DNA of 64,000 bases from Opitutaceae bacterium (GCA_028284385.1 JANQRT010000072.1:1-64000); one strand, 5' to 3'. Shown: positions 1-10,106, counted from the stretch's first letter. Numbers and translations: made by a program. The notes: generated by a model from the letters alone, not told the origin.

Positions 1-1
1 C

Positions 2-1876
2 AAAGCGACTTTCACCCTTGGCCAGTTTGGCGGTCATTGCGGCAGATCCCTGACCGCGGGGGATGTGCTTCACTTCAACGAGGCCTCTGTGAGCGAAACG
101 CAAGCATTCTCCTTGTCCTCAATTCCCGAATACTCGAATCATTGGAATGTTCGCTGCCTCTACGGTCCCCATGGATCGCCGGATTTTTTTACTGAAAAGG
201 ATATTGAAATCTTTTTCGCAACGCATTGGGAAGTGCACTACAATTCCGCCCGGACGGGGATTCGACTGACAGGCCCCAAGCCGGAATGGGCCCGCTCGGA
301 TGGTGGCGAAGCGGGGCTCCATCCTTCCAACATACACGACAACGCCTATGCGATTGGCACCATCGACTTCACTGGCGATATGCCAGTGATATTAGGTCCC
401 GATGGACCAAGCCTAGGCGGCTTCGTATGCCCAGCAACCATTATCAAAGCGGATCAATGGATGATGGGGCAATTCAAGCCAGGAGACACGATACGCTTCA
501 AACGAGTAGATCAAGCGGAAGCGGCTTTAGCCGAAGCGGAACAAGAGAGTCTATTTACCGAAAAAGGGACATTGGTAGAGCCCACTCGATTCTCGGTCGA
601 AGATGCGATACTGGCGAAAAGCGATCCAGTCGATATACTAAATCGACCTGCGGTTTGTTATCGAAGATCTGGAGATAAGTATCTATTGGTCGAATACGGC
701 CCCATGGAGCTTGATTTGAATTTGCGATTCAGGGCTCATGCTTTGATGAATGCGATCGGCGAAGCGCAAATTCCAGGAATTCTAGATCTTACTCCTGGCA
801 TTCGTTCGCTGCAGGTGCACTACGAGAGCCAGACGATCAATCTGGAAGAGCTTTTGGAAAGCCTTCGAGCAATCGAAGAGGACCTCCCATCCATCGATGA
901 ACTCGCCGTTCCCACTCGCATCGTCCATTTACCGCTATCATGGGATGACCAGGCCACCCGACTAGCCATCCAAAAATACGAGCAATCGGTACGAAAAAAC
1001 GCCCCGTGGTGCCCAAGCAATATAGAGTTTATTCGGCGTATCAATGGTTTGGATTCGATTGAGGCTGTTAAGGAAATCGTCTTTGCTGCCAACTATCTTG
1101 TGATGGGACTTGGAGATGTCTATCTGGGAGCCCCGGTGGCTACCCCCCTGGATCCTAGGCATCGACTAGTGACAACGAAATACAATCCTGCCCGAACCTG
1201 GACGCCGGAAAATGCAGTCGGGATTGGGGGAGCCTATCTATGCATCTACGGAATGGAGGGGCCAGGCGGATATCAATTCGTAGGTCGCACAGTTCAGATG
1301 TGGAATCGCTATCGTGAAACCGCGCATTTCGAAAAAGGAAAACCGTGGCTTCTTCGGTTTTTCGATCAAATCAAGTTTTATCCCGTCGCTGAAGACGAGC
1401 TTCTCGAAATGCGGCAGGACTTCATTCATGGTCGTCTGGAACTGGAAATCGAAGAAAGCGAATTCAGGTTAGGAACTTATAATCGCTTTTTGGCAGACAA
1501 TTCGGAAAGCATCAGCTCGTTCAAGAACAGACAGCAGGCTGCATTTGACGCGGAACGCGAACGCTGGATTGCTTCGGGTCAAGCGACATACGAACCCGAT
1601 CCGATGATGGAAAGCAGTCGAGAAGCAGGCGAAGAACTGCCTGAAGGCTGTTATGCGGTGAGCGCCCAAGTACCGGGAAGCGTATGGAAAATCTGCGTAC
1701 AAGAAGGAGCTCGCGTAACGGAAGGCGAAACCCTTCTGGTGGTGGAGTCCATGAAGATGGAAATCGCCGTAAAAGCTTCCAAATCCGGCTTGGTTCAGCA
1801 AATGCTGTGCGCCGAAGGTTCTCCTGTAAGCAAAGGCCAGAACCTTCTATTTATTAACACGGAAAATTCCTGCTAA
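2..1876 (+). CDS. Urea carboxylase, C-terminal part (5' end outside window)
   Basis: Biotin-dependent urea carboxylase makes allophanate from urea, bicarbonate and ATP. The frame is open from base 2, and the residues before the first possible start (GTG at 65) already match the family (GQFGGHCGRSLTAGD), so the gene is cut by the window edge and its biotin carboxylase domain lies upstream. Visible in order: the end of the AHS2/KipA-type carboxyltransferase half (to about residue 210), the AHS1/KipI-type half (about 215-450), and a biotinyl carrier domain over the last 75 residues with the biotinylation motif VESMKME. This is the domain order of yeast and bacterial urea carboxylases. It ends 4 bases before allophanate hydrolase, which uses its product. 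Confidence 0.95.
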   Translation, partial: KATFTLGQFGGHCGRSLTAGDVLHFNEASVSETQAFSLSSIPEYSNHWNVRCLYGPHGSPDFFTEKDIEIFFATHWEVHYNSARTGIRLTGPKPEWARSDGGEAGLHPSNIHDNAYAIGTIDFTGDMPVILGPDGPSLGGFVCPATIIKADQWMMGQFKPGDTIRFKRVDQAEAALAEAEQESLFTEKGTLVEPTRFSVEDAILAKSDPVDILNRPAVCYRRSGDKYLLVEYGPMELDLNLRFRAHALMNAIGEAQIPGILDLTPGIRSLQVHYESQTINLEELLESLRAIEEDLPSIDELAVPTRIVHLPLSWDDQATRLAIQKYEQSVRKNAPWCPSNIEFIRRINGLDSIEAVKEIVFAANYLVMGLGDVYLGAPVATPLDPRHRLVTTKYNPARTWTPENAVGIGGAYLCIYGMEGPGGYQFVGRTVQMWNRYRETAHFEKGKPWLLRFFDQIKFYPVAEDELLEMRQDFIHGRLELEIEESEFRLGTYNRFLADNSESISSFKNRQQAAFDAERERWIASGQATYEPDPMMESSREAGEELPEGCYAVSAQVPGSVWKICVQEGARVTEGETLLVVESMKMEIAVKASKSGLVQQMLCAEGSPVSKGQNLLFINTENSC

Positions 1877-1880
1877 CCAG

Positions 1881-3680
1881 ATGGACTCTCAGTCATTCGA
1901 CATCTCGACGCTCCTAGAGGGTTACCGATCTCGGACCTATTCGCCGTCCGCCATTATTAGAGAAACCTTGAGGCGGATCGAAAGTGGCGACGCTAAAATC
2001 TGGATATCCATTGACAAGGAAGAGAACCTCTTAAAGCAATGCGCTGAGCTAGAATCCGTAGACCCGCATTCGCTACCCCTTTATGGCATCCCCTTTGCCG
2101 TGAAGGACAATATTGATGTAGCCAATCTAGGCACAACAGCCGCGTGCCCGGATTTCAAATACTTTCCCAGCAGAGATTCACACGTAGTCGATAAGCTTCG
2201 GCAAGCGGGAGCCATTCCTATCGGAAAAACGAATTTGGATCAATTCGCCACGGGTCTTGTCGGCGTTCGATCCCCTTTCGGAACGCCTGGGAATCCATTC
2301 GATCCCGAATACATTCCAGGAGGGTCCAGTTCTGGATCAGCAGTTAGCGTCGCCACGGGACAGGTCTCCTTTTCTCTTGGGACGGATACGGCTGGATCTG
2401 GCAGGATACCTGCCGGCTTCAACAATATCATTGGCGTAAAGCCAAGCCGCGGACTGCTTAGCAACTCTGGCGTCGTTCCCGCATGTCGCTCGCTTGATTG
2501 CGTTTCTATTTTCACATTGAACAGCCATGACGCTCAAGCAGCGTTTAGGGTGGCTCAGGGATTCGACATCAACGACCCTTATTCTCGAACAATTCCCCAT
2601 TTGCTGGATACAAAAGCGCTGATTGACAAGAAAGGCCTTTCCTTTGGAACGCCCTATCCCGAACAATTGGAATTCTTCGGCAACTCCGAATACCAAGAGC
2701 TTTTCCTTGAAGCCGTGAAGCGGTTGGAATTCCTCGGCTATAAACCGGAACTTATCGACCTAGAGCCGTTTCTCCAAGCAGCTCAACTTCTATACGAAGG
2801 CCCCTGGGTCGCCGAACGCTATTGGGCAATAAAAGATTTGATTGAAACGTCGCCTGAGGCCCTACACCCGACGACCAGAAATGTGATTGTGAAGGGAGCC
2901 GACTATTCAGCCATAGACACCTTTGAGGCAATCTATAGATTAGGAGAGCTCAAGCAACAGGCTGATTCCATTCTCTCAAAAGTGGCGTTCATCGCAACCC
3001 CAACGTCAGGGACGCACTATAAAACGGCAGAAATCGTAGAGGATCCCATCAAGCTGAATTCGAATCTTGGATACTATACGAATTTCATGAATCTGCTCGA
3101 TCTCTCCGCCGTCGCCATTCCGTCCGGTTTCACCAAACGGAAACTTCCCTTTGGGATTACGATTTTCGGATCTTCGTTCCACGACGAAAAGCTGCTCTCG
3201 GTAAGCCAACGATTTCAGCAGGCAAACGAACTTCCGCTTGGAGCGACTGAATCCAAGATCTTTCCTAAGCTTGAGCCATTCAAACGTTCTACCCGGCCCA
3301 TCCTGGTTTGCGGAGCTCATATGAGCGGCCTACCTCTCAATTGGCAATTGACCGGTAAAGGAGCGACACTCGCTCGACGTTGCCAGACGGCGAACAAGTA
3401 TAGCCTCTACGCTTTGCCCAACACAAGTCCGCCCAAGCCCGGAATGGCGAGAAACGAGAAGGGCGGAGTCTCGATTGAAGTTGAAATCTGGGATCTTCCC
3501 ATAACGCAATGGAATGCTTTTCTTGAAGAGATTCCCTCACCACTTGGCATAGGAAGCATCGAGCTGGAAGATGGATCAGCCGTGAAAGGCTTCATATGCG
3601 AGCCTTGGGGCTTTGAGGGAGCAAAGGAAGTCTCCCAGTTTGGAAGTTGGCGAAAATATCTCGAAAGTCTCGAGAATTAG
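1881..3680 (+). CDS. atzF: Allophanate hydrolase
   Basis: Hydrolyses allophanate to ammonia and CO2, the second step of the ATP-dependent urea amidolyase route. It has an amidase-signature domain over about residues 1-440: the catalytic Lys75 lies in AVKDN, the cis-Ser in GGSSSGS (149) and the nucleophile Ser in GTDTAGSG (173), with the 24-residue Ser-Ser spacing usual in the family. The last 150 residues form the small C-terminal domain seen in full-length AtzF/DUR1,2-type enzymes (GMARNEKGG, then IGSIELEDG and a G-F segment near the end). At 599 aa it is full length. It is 4 bases from the urea carboxylase stop, so one transcription unit is likely. Confidence 0.95.
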   Translation: MDSQSFDISTLLEGYRSRTYSPSAIIRETLRRIESGDAKIWISIDKEENLLKQCAELESVDPHSLPLYGIPFAVKDNIDVANLGTTAACPDFKYFPSRDSHVVDKLRQAGAIPIGKTNLDQFATGLVGVRSPFGTPGNPFDPEYIPGGSSSGSAVSVATGQVSFSLGTDTAGSGRIPAGFNNIIGVKPSRGLLSNSGVVPACRSLDCVSIFTLNSHDAQAAFRVAQGFDINDPYSRTIPHLLDTKALIDKKGLSFGTPYPEQLEFFGNSEYQELFLEAVKRLEFLGYKPELIDLEPFLQAAQLLYEGPWVAERYWAIKDLIETSPEALHPTTRNVIVKGADYSAIDTFEAIYRLGELKQQADSILSKVAFIATPTSGTHYKTAEIVEDPIKLNSNLGYYTNFMNLLDLSAVAIPSGFTKRKLPFGITIFGSSFHDEKLLSVSQRFQQANELPLGATESKIFPKLEPFKRSTRPILVCGAHMSGLPLNWQLTGKGATLARRCQTANKYSLYALPNTSPPKPGMARNEKGGVSIEVEIWDLPITQWNAFLEEIPSPLGIGSIELEDGSAVKGFICEPWGFEGAKEVSQFGSWRKYLESLEN

Positions 3681-3723
3681 GATTTTATATCCAAAATTTC
3701 ATTACAAAATCCAAGCATTCACG

Positions 3724-4848
3724 CTATTCTGTTATGGTTATTATTTCAATCGAGTCCCGCTTTTCTTCGCCTTGGTGTAGATAGACAATATCGATGTCTT
3801 CGCCAGGCTGCTTGTCGTAAAAGGCGTTGTATAGATCGTCTTTGCTTCGAATGCGCTCGCCATCGATAGATAGGATGACGTCCCCAAAAACGATCCGCCC
3901 AAAACGATCCCTTCTGGTACCCGCCATGCCAGCTTGGGCCGCAGGCGTATTGGGATAGACTTCCCATACGATGACGCCTTCGATGCCATAGGCGCGAGCA
4001 ATTCGATCCTCGAATATCGATATGCCGATCCCCGATTGAAGAGGTCTCCCGTGCTCGATAATCTGGCCGACAATACGATTGATGGTATTGGAGGGAACGG
4101 CAAAGCCAATGCCATTCGAGTTTCGCAGGATCAAGGTATTCATACCAATCAGAAAACCTCGGCTATCGAGCAAAGGACCTCCTGAATTGCCTGGATTAAT
4201 AGGGGCGTCGGTCTGAATCATATCGCGGATGGTGATACCTGTCTCAATAGCAGGGGTGCTACGGCCCAGAGCCGAAACATTGCCGACGGTAAGCGTATAG
4301 TCCAATCCATAGGGATTGCCAATCGCTATGGCTTTCTGACCTACGAGAAGCTTATCGGAATCGGCGACCTTTTTTGAAAAGGGAGTCACATTAGTATCGC
4401 GTAATTCAATTTTCAATACGGCAAGGTCTTTACGGGGCTCGCGGCCGACCAGCTCAGCCTCGTAGGTTTTCCCGTCGATAAGCGTCACCGCAACGCGACT
4501 TGCTCCTTGCACGACATGCCAGTTGGTGACGATATGCCCTTCTTCGTCCCAAAGAAAGCCAGACCCTGTGCCTTGCTGCTCTTCAGTGACTCTCATGGAG
4601 AAGAAATTCCGGACATATTGTAGGTTATGAACGAATACAACCGCCGGAGAAGCTTCCTGGAAAACGCCAATCGTATTTCGCTCGTATTCCAGCATGACTC
4701 CCGAGATCTCGACAGGAGGTGGAGCGGAGAGCGTAGCGGCTTCGGGCTTCAGGAAGTTCAGCCTGGCAAGATAGGAGCCGACAAAAATGGCAAGCGCCAG
4801 CACGAACAGGGAAAAAATGTATTTTAGCGGAGAGCCGTTATCGAACAT
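3724..4848 (-). CDS. HtrA/DegS-like membrane-anchored serine protease
   Basis: S1C-family envelope protease. One hydrophobic segment at residues 9-28 probably anchors it in the inner membrane with the rest in the periplasm. A trypsin-like domain follows (about 60-265) with His111 (TNWHVVQG), Asp141 (DLAVLKIE) and Ser222 (PGNSGGPLLD), then a single PDZ domain (about 270-365). One PDZ plus an N-terminal anchor resembles DegS more than DegP, but no RseA partner is nearby, so a sigma-E role cannot be claimed. The gene stands alone, convergent with the urea operon and separated by about 170 bases from the DUF3500 gene. Confidence 0.93.
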   Translation of the reverse strand: MFDNGSPLKYIFSLFVLALAIFVGSYLARLNFLKPEAATLSAPPPVEISGVMLEYERNTIGVFQEASPAVVFVHNLQYVRNFFSMRVTEEQQGTGSGFLWDEEGHIVTNWHVVQGASRVAVTLIDGKTYEAELVGREPRKDLAVLKIELRDTNVTPFSKKVADSDKLLVGQKAIAIGNPYGLDYTLTVGNVSALGRSTPAIETGITIRDMIQTDAPINPGNSGGPLLDSRGFLIGMNTLILRNSNGIGFAVPSNTINRIVGQIIEHGRPLQSGIGISIFEDRIARAYGIEGVIVWEVYPNTPAAQAGMAGTRRDRFGRIVFGDVILSIDGERIRSKDDLYNAFYDKQPGEDIDIVYLHQGEEKRDSIEIITITE

Positions 4849-5015
4849 GGGAGGGACGAATTGGAAATGGAAGCCAGTCGAAAGAGCAAACCATGACTAG
4901 AGATGCATCAACCCATTTCTCGACAATGGGAACGAAAGCTTGTTTCACCAATAGGAAACGAGCGTTATAGAATAGCTCGAAGAAGGCCTAGGAATTGCCT
5001 AGACGAGCAACCAAC

Positions 5016-6044
5016 CTAGTGATTGTGGTTCGCGTAGTGCTCTCCTATAATGTTTCGGCCGAAATCGCCGTCGAAATCACGCCAAACGGAATGAATATGA
5101 TTTCCTCGATTATCGAACTCTATCAAGAACGTTGGCCCCTGAATACGATAATAATGCCTCTCGCTGATCCTGGCTTCACCAGCCCATCCAAAGCGAATAC
5201 CACCCAATCCGGCTTCTTTAAGCGCCGCAAACCGTTTCTTTGCCAAGGCTTCGGGCATGTTATCGACGTATTCTCGTATGAGCGACATCAGTAGAACCCG
5301 CTGCGTCTTATTCATTTTTCCGAAAGCAGCGCCCTTGGAGGCAAAGGGGTTTACTTTGGCAGCGGTCATGGTGATGATGTCCTTGTAAGCTTCTTTTTGC
5401 AGGAGAGCGTTGGCTCTTTGAACCCCGTCAAGCGAATGGAACAACTCGAGCGCCAGATCATTCTCTTTGGCCAGAGCCCGGACACCCTTTCGGGAGCCTT
5501 GCATCACGATGGCGGGATTCGCTCCCCAGAATTGAGGAGCCGCGGCGATAAGTTTTCCTTCAACAATCGTGTAGTTAAGAGACAAATGATGCCCCTCAAA
5601 TCGGAAACCCCACTTGCCCTTGGAGGAAGGTTCGCCGAATAGGGAAATGTAATACAAATCCGGATCTCTATAAGCGGCTCCCTCTTTCTCGAAAAGAACG
5701 ACTTCAAGATCGATGATGGTAGTCGTCTTCCAATAGCCATCAGCGCTGAGAGCCGCTCGTAGGAGGTTGTGCGCAAGCAGCTCCTGCTTGTCGTCCAAGT
5801 ATTTGAAATTTATCCCCTTGCGTTCGGCTGGAACGAATTTCCAGTTAAAGCGCTCGTCCTCATCGAAAGCCATCAAGGTCAGGGCTCGTTGCTTTTCGTC
5901 CAGCGAATCGATGAAGGCCCTGCTGGCGGTTATCAGTTTAGCAATGGCCTTCCCTTGTGGCGAACCGTGGCCATGACCGTAAGACAGAGAAGTCAAAATG
6001 GCGCATATAAAAGCAAGGAAGAGGGGTTTTGGGAAAACGTTCAT
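5016..6044 (-). CDS. DUF3500 family secreted protein
   Basis: 342 residues with an N-terminal signal peptide (about 1-23, ending near SYGHGHG). The body has features I associate with DUF3500: an early KQRALTLMAF stretch, a WKFVP segment, a central GHHLSLNYT segment and a C-terminal block ending in HIHSVWRDFDGDFG. The His- and Asp-rich ending suggests metal binding, but no activity is established to my knowledge. No operon partner: it is about 170 bases upstream of the protease gene and divergent from the rhodanese-YceI gene. Family assignment is from memory of the motifs. Confidence 0.75.
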   Translation of the reverse strand: MNVFPKPLFLAFICAILTSLSYGHGHGSPQGKAIAKLITASRAFIDSLDEKQRALTLMAFDEDERFNWKFVPAERKGINFKYLDDKQELLAHNLLRAALSADGYWKTTTIIDLEVVLFEKEGAAYRDPDLYYISLFGEPSSKGKWGFRFEGHHLSLNYTIVEGKLIAAAPQFWGANPAIVMQGSRKGVRALAKENDLALELFHSLDGVQRANALLQKEAYKDIITMTAAKVNPFASKGAAFGKMNKTQRVLLMSLIREYVDNMPEALAKKRFAALKEAGLGGIRFGWAGEARISERHYYRIQGPTFLIEFDNRGNHIHSVWRDFDGDFGRNIIGEHYANHNH

Positions 6045-6289
6045 AGGTTGAAAACTAGGAGGAGTATCGAGAGAGAATCAATCACCTAAAGAGGCTGCGG
6101 CTTGGTAATCAGGGCAGCCTGTATCTAAAACTAGGATGCCGTCTTTAAAATTTTCAAATTCGAATTTCGAAAAACCGAAAGGCATGATGGTTTTCGCCTT
6201 TCAAAGAATTTAGATCTGGCCAATTCAATGGCAAAAGATATTAAAGACATATCCATATTTCATATACAATCTAATATCAGTGATTTTCC

Positions 6290-7192
6290 ATGAGAACGCT
6301 AGAAGGATCGCAACTTAACAATCTCTTATCGCAAAAGAAGAATATTACGATACTCGATATTCTACCCGAAGAAGAGTATAACAGCATACACATTTCCGGG
6401 GCTATCAACGCCTGCATTTACGAACTTGCGTTTCTGGACAAGGTGAAAGAGCTGATACCTGACAAGAAAGCCGCCATCGTCGTCTACGGACTGGACGCCC
6501 ACTATCTCGCCGCCCCCTCGGCGTTAAACAAGCTCAAGGAGGAGGGATACGAAAACGTGGCCGTCCTAAAAGGAGGCCTAAACGGCTGGATAAACGACGG
6601 CTATGCGGTTGATCAAGAGGGTGAACCCGAACAAGCCAAGTCTGGTGTTTTCCATTGCGACACCGACAAAAGCGTCGTCCGCTGGATCGGAAGAAATCTA
6701 CTCAATCAGCATAGTGGAACAATTCGCCTCAAGGAAGCGTGGCTAAAACTTGAATACGATCAGCTAGTCGAAGGCGAAGCTTTGGTCGATCTGACAACCA
6801 TGGAATGCGACGACATCGAAGATGCCGGGATGCGTAAAATGCTTATCGACCATCTCCACTCCTCAGATTTTTTCCTTGTATCGAAATTCCCAATCGCCTC
6901 TTTCAAACTAAACAACGCTAGCAGGCTAGAGCAGGCTGCTCCAGGCGAGCCTAACTACGAAATAACGGGCTCTCTGAACTTGAGAGGTCATACCGATGAA
7001 TTGCTATTCAACGCGACTTTGGGATGGAACGGCGAATCCATAGGACTTCAAGCCCATTTCGATGTCGATCGAGTGACTTGGGGATCTCAATACGGCTCCG
7101 GCAAACTATTTGAAAGGCTGGGACAGAATCTGGTAAACGACGCAGTATCAATTTCCTTCCAACTGATCGCTCCTATCCAAAAAGGCGGATAG
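6290..7192 (+). CDS. Rhodanese-like domain fused to YceI-like lipocalin domain
   Basis: Residues 1-115 form a rhodanese fold (ILDILPEEEYNSIHISGA at the start, VLKGGLNGW at the end). The active-site loop, normally VVYC, reads VVYGLDAHY: the catalytic cysteine is glycine, so sulfurtransferase activity is not expected. Residues 120-297 form a YceI domain (VVRWIGRN, then a conserved HLHSSDFF, then GSLNLRGHTDEL and the final SISFQL), a family whose members bind polyisoprenoids. There is no signal peptide, although most YceI proteins are periplasmic. It is followed after 60 bases by a transporter gene on the same strand, so co-transcription is possible. No upstream promoter was recognised. Confidence 0.85.
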   Translation: MRTLEGSQLNNLLSQKKNITILDILPEEEYNSIHISGAINACIYELAFLDKVKELIPDKKAAIVVYGLDAHYLAAPSALNKLKEEGYENVAVLKGGLNGWINDGYAVDQEGEPEQAKSGVFHCDTDKSVVRWIGRNLLNQHSGTIRLKEAWLKLEYDQLVEGEALVDLTTMECDDIEDAGMRKMLIDHLHSSDFFLVSKFPIASFKLNNASRLEQAAPGEPNYEITGSLNLRGHTDELLFNATLGWNGESIGLQAHFDVDRVTWGSQYGSGKLFERLGQNLVNDAVSISFQLIAPIQKGG

Positions 7193-7252
7193 AACTGGAG
7201 CACCGATCCCTCCTTGCCTTTCATAAAGAGCCGTTCATAGATTGCTCGATCT

Positions 7253-8239
7253 ATGAATCGCCTCAAGAATCAAGGCTTCACGCTAGCTCTCCTCGCAGCG
7301 GCTGGCATAGCGTTTGTCATTCCTGAATACGGAGCGACAGGTGGAGCCTTGAAAAGCGAAATCACCACCAAGGCGTGCATTGCCATAGCCTTTCTTTTCC
7401 AAGGAATGTCATTAAAGACGAGGCAAATATTGCGGAGCGCCATCAACGTGCGACTGCACATCTTTTGCCAAAGCTGGATTTTCATCCTCGCTCCGCTTCT
7501 AATGATGCTCATCGTTCTTATATTCGGCCGCTGGATACATGACGGAATTCAAGCTGGCCTTCTCTATCTAGCAGTGCTGCCGACGACAATCTCGTCCTGC
7601 ATCATATTGACCTCGAGCTACAAAGGGGATGCCAGCGCCGCCTTATTTAACGCCACCTTTTCGAATATCGCAGGAGTGTTTGTAACTCCTTTGTGGTGCA
7701 TCGCCCTCTTCGCCAATACGAGTGGCGAGTTTCCGCCTCTCGGATCACTCATATCCAAAATTTCGCTACTCGTTCTATTGCCATTGGCGATCGGCCAGAT
7801 CTTACGACCCTTTCTAAGAGAACAGATTGCTAGCTGGCAGACTTTTTTCACGCGAGCGAGCAATGGGATGATTGTCTTCGTGGTTTACGTCGCGTTTAGC
7901 AACAGCGTGGTCAACGATCTGTGGAATTCATTTGGATGGCAAGCAATTGCCGTTGCTTTACTGTTTGTAACGATTTTCCTACTACTGCTTTCCGCTTTGA
8001 TTTGGACTACAGCCGAATTGGCAAGTCGCCATTTCGACCAACGAGTAGCAGTTTTCTTCTGCTCTTCACAGAAAACGCTAGCAGCAGGCGTACCGATGGC
8101 AGCTATAATCTTCGCAGGACAATCGGGAGTCATTCAGGAAAGCTTCATCATTCTTCCCATCATGCTTTACCACTCGCTTCAGCTCTTCCTAGCCGGGATC
8201 ATAGGCCCCAGGATTGCGGCGAAAGTTCCTGTATCCTAG
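7253..8239 (+). CDS. SBF-like (SLC10A7/YfeH-type) membrane transporter
   Basis: 328-residue polytopic inner-membrane protein with about ten hydrophobic segments. The pattern fits the bile acid:sodium symporter-like family PF13593: KACIAIAFLFQGMSL near residue 45, LAVLPTTISSCIILTS near 105 and SQKTLAAGVPMA near 275. The substrate of bacterial members is not firmly known. It starts 60 bases after the rhodanese-YceI gene and converges with the gene at 8251, leaving only 11 bases between the two stops; no terminator hairpin is visible there. Confidence 0.88.
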   Translation: MNRLKNQGFTLALLAAAGIAFVIPEYGATGGALKSEITTKACIAIAFLFQGMSLKTRQILRSAINVRLHIFCQSWIFILAPLLMMLIVLIFGRWIHDGIQAGLLYLAVLPTTISSCIILTSSYKGDASAALFNATFSNIAGVFVTPLWCIALFANTSGEFPPLGSLISKISLLVLLPLAIGQILRPFLREQIASWQTFFTRASNGMIVFVVYVAFSNSVVNDLWNSFGWQAIAVALLFVTIFLLLLSALIWTTAELASRHFDQRVAVFFCSSQKTLAAGVPMAAIIFAGQSGVIQESFIILPIMLYHSLQLFLAGIIGPRIAAKVPVS

Positions 8240-8250
8240 AAATGGGGACC

Positions 8251-9399
8251 TTATCGGCGAAGTTCGATTCGTCGCAATAGAGTCTTGCGAAGATCAAGAT
8301 CCACTTGGTCCGACTCAGTCAAAAAGGTTACGGCCGAAATACGGTCTTTATCAGCCCACTGCTCAAAAGACTCATTCAAACGAGTGCTTCTCATTTCATC
8401 ATCGTGTATTGTCAACGCCCAGTGGAAAGCCTTTTCAGGATCGCCTTGTTTCAAAGAATGATTGGTCTGCGCATAACGAATTGCATCCATAGCCCTTTGC
8501 TCTTTCATCGATTCGAGTAGAGCAAGAACCAGGGGCTCATTATCGAGATTGCTACTGGCAATCGAACTCAAGGAACGATCCAAATCTACACTTTCAGGAA
8601 GATTGGAAATAAACTGGATCGCCTCGTCTCCTCGGTCTTCCACACCCCACTTGGCAACGATGTCACCCAATACATAACCCGGAAGCTGACCTGGCAATTC
8701 AGATGCCCAGTGAGCCGCTTTCGAAGGATCATCATCGGCTAGTTCTGTTAAGTAAGCATTGGCAAAGTATCTCTCGTAGCCCGATCCTTCCAGAAAAACC
8801 AGCAGGTCTTCAGGCGGCATTGCTGACGAAAAGGCCGCTTTGCCAAGGTCGGTGGCAACGCCTTTAGCCATCAATTCGTAGTTAGCCTTGTCATGCGGTC
8901 CCACACCCGAAAAGAGCGCTATTTCATCAATAGCATCGAAAACAAGACTGCCCTCGCCCTGCAACAGAAGCGAGACCAGCAAAGGCCTCACCTTCGAGCT
9001 TTCTTCTGAAAACATAAAGACGCCGGGGCTGCCAACCGGATACTTAAGCGGATCGACTTCGACGCGACGTGTCCAATGATTCAATACGAACTTCAGAACA
9101 GCCAAAGCTTCAGCTTTGGAAAGAGGCATTATCGCTTCGAGGACATCTTCAGGTTCAAGCTCAAGCAATGCGTCGAAATCGACTTCCGCCTCGATGTCAT
9201 CTAGCGCCTTTCGGTAAATTGAGCTTTGGGTTAGTGAATCAGAATCGGATCCTGCTCCCCCCATTTCTATGGAAGGAACAAAATCGACCTTTGAGAGATC
9301 ATCCTGTGAAGGATGAAGGTCACCGATCTCGCGATTGGCTATCTTGAAAAGGAGGGCCAATGAGAAAAGAACGACAATGATAAGGACCGTCTTTTTCAT
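8251..9399 (-). CDS. Membrane-anchored helical-repeat protein, function unknown
   Basis: I chose the ATG at 9399 (MKKTVLIIVV) rather than the upstream start at 9429, because it gives a clean N-terminal membrane anchor and a 4-base ATGA overlap with the stop of the sirtuin gene. The rest (382 aa in all) is acidic and alpha-helical, with loose repeats of the form A-x-W-A-S-E-L-P and AIQFISNLPE. Such repeats are common in Verrucomicrobiota and Planctomycetota secreted proteins. No catalytic motif is recognisable. The overlap implies translation coupled to the sirtuin, but no functional link is known. Confidence 0.7.
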   Translation of the reverse strand: MKKTVLIIVVLFSLALLFKIANREIGDLHPSQDDLSKVDFVPSIEMGGAGSDSDSLTQSSIYRKALDDIEAEVDFDALLELEPEDVLEAIMPLSKAEALAVLKFVLNHWTRRVEVDPLKYPVGSPGVFMFSEESSKVRPLLVSLLLQGEGSLVFDAIDEIALFSGVGPHDKANYELMAKGVATDLGKAAFSSAMPPEDLLVFLEGSGYERYFANAYLTELADDDPSKAAHWASELPGQLPGYVLGDIVAKWGVEDRGDEAIQFISNLPESVDLDRSLSSIASSNLDNEPLVLALLESMKEQRAMDAIRYAQTNHSLKQGDPEKAFHWALTIHDDEMRSTRLNESFEQWADKDRISAVTFLTESDQVDLDLRKTLLRRIELRR

Positions 9400-10106
9400 G
9401 GTTGGCTCGCAATCATTTCGTTCGCCCATGGCGGTACCGTATCCCCTGCCTTGCCCTCAACAAATTCGGCAAACGCTCCTCGATTCTCAGGCGACTCTAA
9501 AGAGAAGCAAATCGTATTCGCTCCACTAGTACGGGCATCATGAACGAGACTCGCGGCCGGCTCAACGACTCCCGATGTACCGATTGCGGCAAACAGACCG
9601 CAGCCCGAAACTTCCGACCAAATTCGATCCAACTCGAATGGCATTTCACCGAACCAAACGATATGAGGCCGCAACCCGCCTTCCTTGCCGCACGAAACGC
9701 ACTTGGCATGGATGGTTAGATCCTCATCAAAAGATGAGACGGCTTGGCAAAACGAGCAGCGCTTCTTCATCAGTTCCCCATGCATGTGTATAACTCGTTG
9801 CGATCCAGCCCTTTCGTGTAGGTCATCGACGTTTTGCGTAATCAATAGAAACGAATCACCAAAGACTTGTTCCAGTCGAGCCAAGGCTATGTGAGCTGCA
9901 TTTGGAGCAACTTCAGAGGAAATGAGTAGTCGACGACGAGCATTATAAAAACGATAGACCAACTCTGGATCGCGACTGAATGCTTCTGGCGTAGCGACTT
10001 CTTCAGGACGATGTCCCTCCCAAAGGCCATTCGGATCTCTGAATGTTCTAATACCAGACTCGGCAGAAATACCCGCTCCAGTAAGCACGACGATTTTCGG
10101 ATGCAT
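9396..10106 (-). CDS. cobB: NAD-dependent protein deacylase, Sir2 class III (CobB-like)
   Basis: Sirtuin that removes acyl groups from lysines using NAD. Residues 5-25 carry GAGISAESGIRTFRD (NAD binding). QNVDDLHERAG and HMHGEL hold the catalytic His. A four-Cys zinc site is present (CSFC and CVSC). The segment RFYNARRR supplies the Tyr-x-x-Arg pair that binds succinyl/malonyl groups in class III sirtuins, so desuccinylase as well as deacetylase activity is predicted. At 236 aa it has the usual length. It overlaps the start of the downstream gene by 4 bases. Confidence 0.94.
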   Translation of the reverse strand: MHPKIVVLTGAGISAESGIRTFRDPNGLWEGHRPEEVATPEAFSRDPELVYRFYNARRRLLISSEVAPNAAHIALARLEQVFGDSFLLITQNVDDLHERAGSQRVIHMHGELMKKRCSFCQAVSSFDEDLTIHAKCVSCGKEGGLRPHIVWFGEMPFELDRIWSEVSGCGLFAAIGTSGVVEPAASLVHDARTSGANTICFSLESPENRGAFAEFVEGKAGDTVPPWANEMIASQP

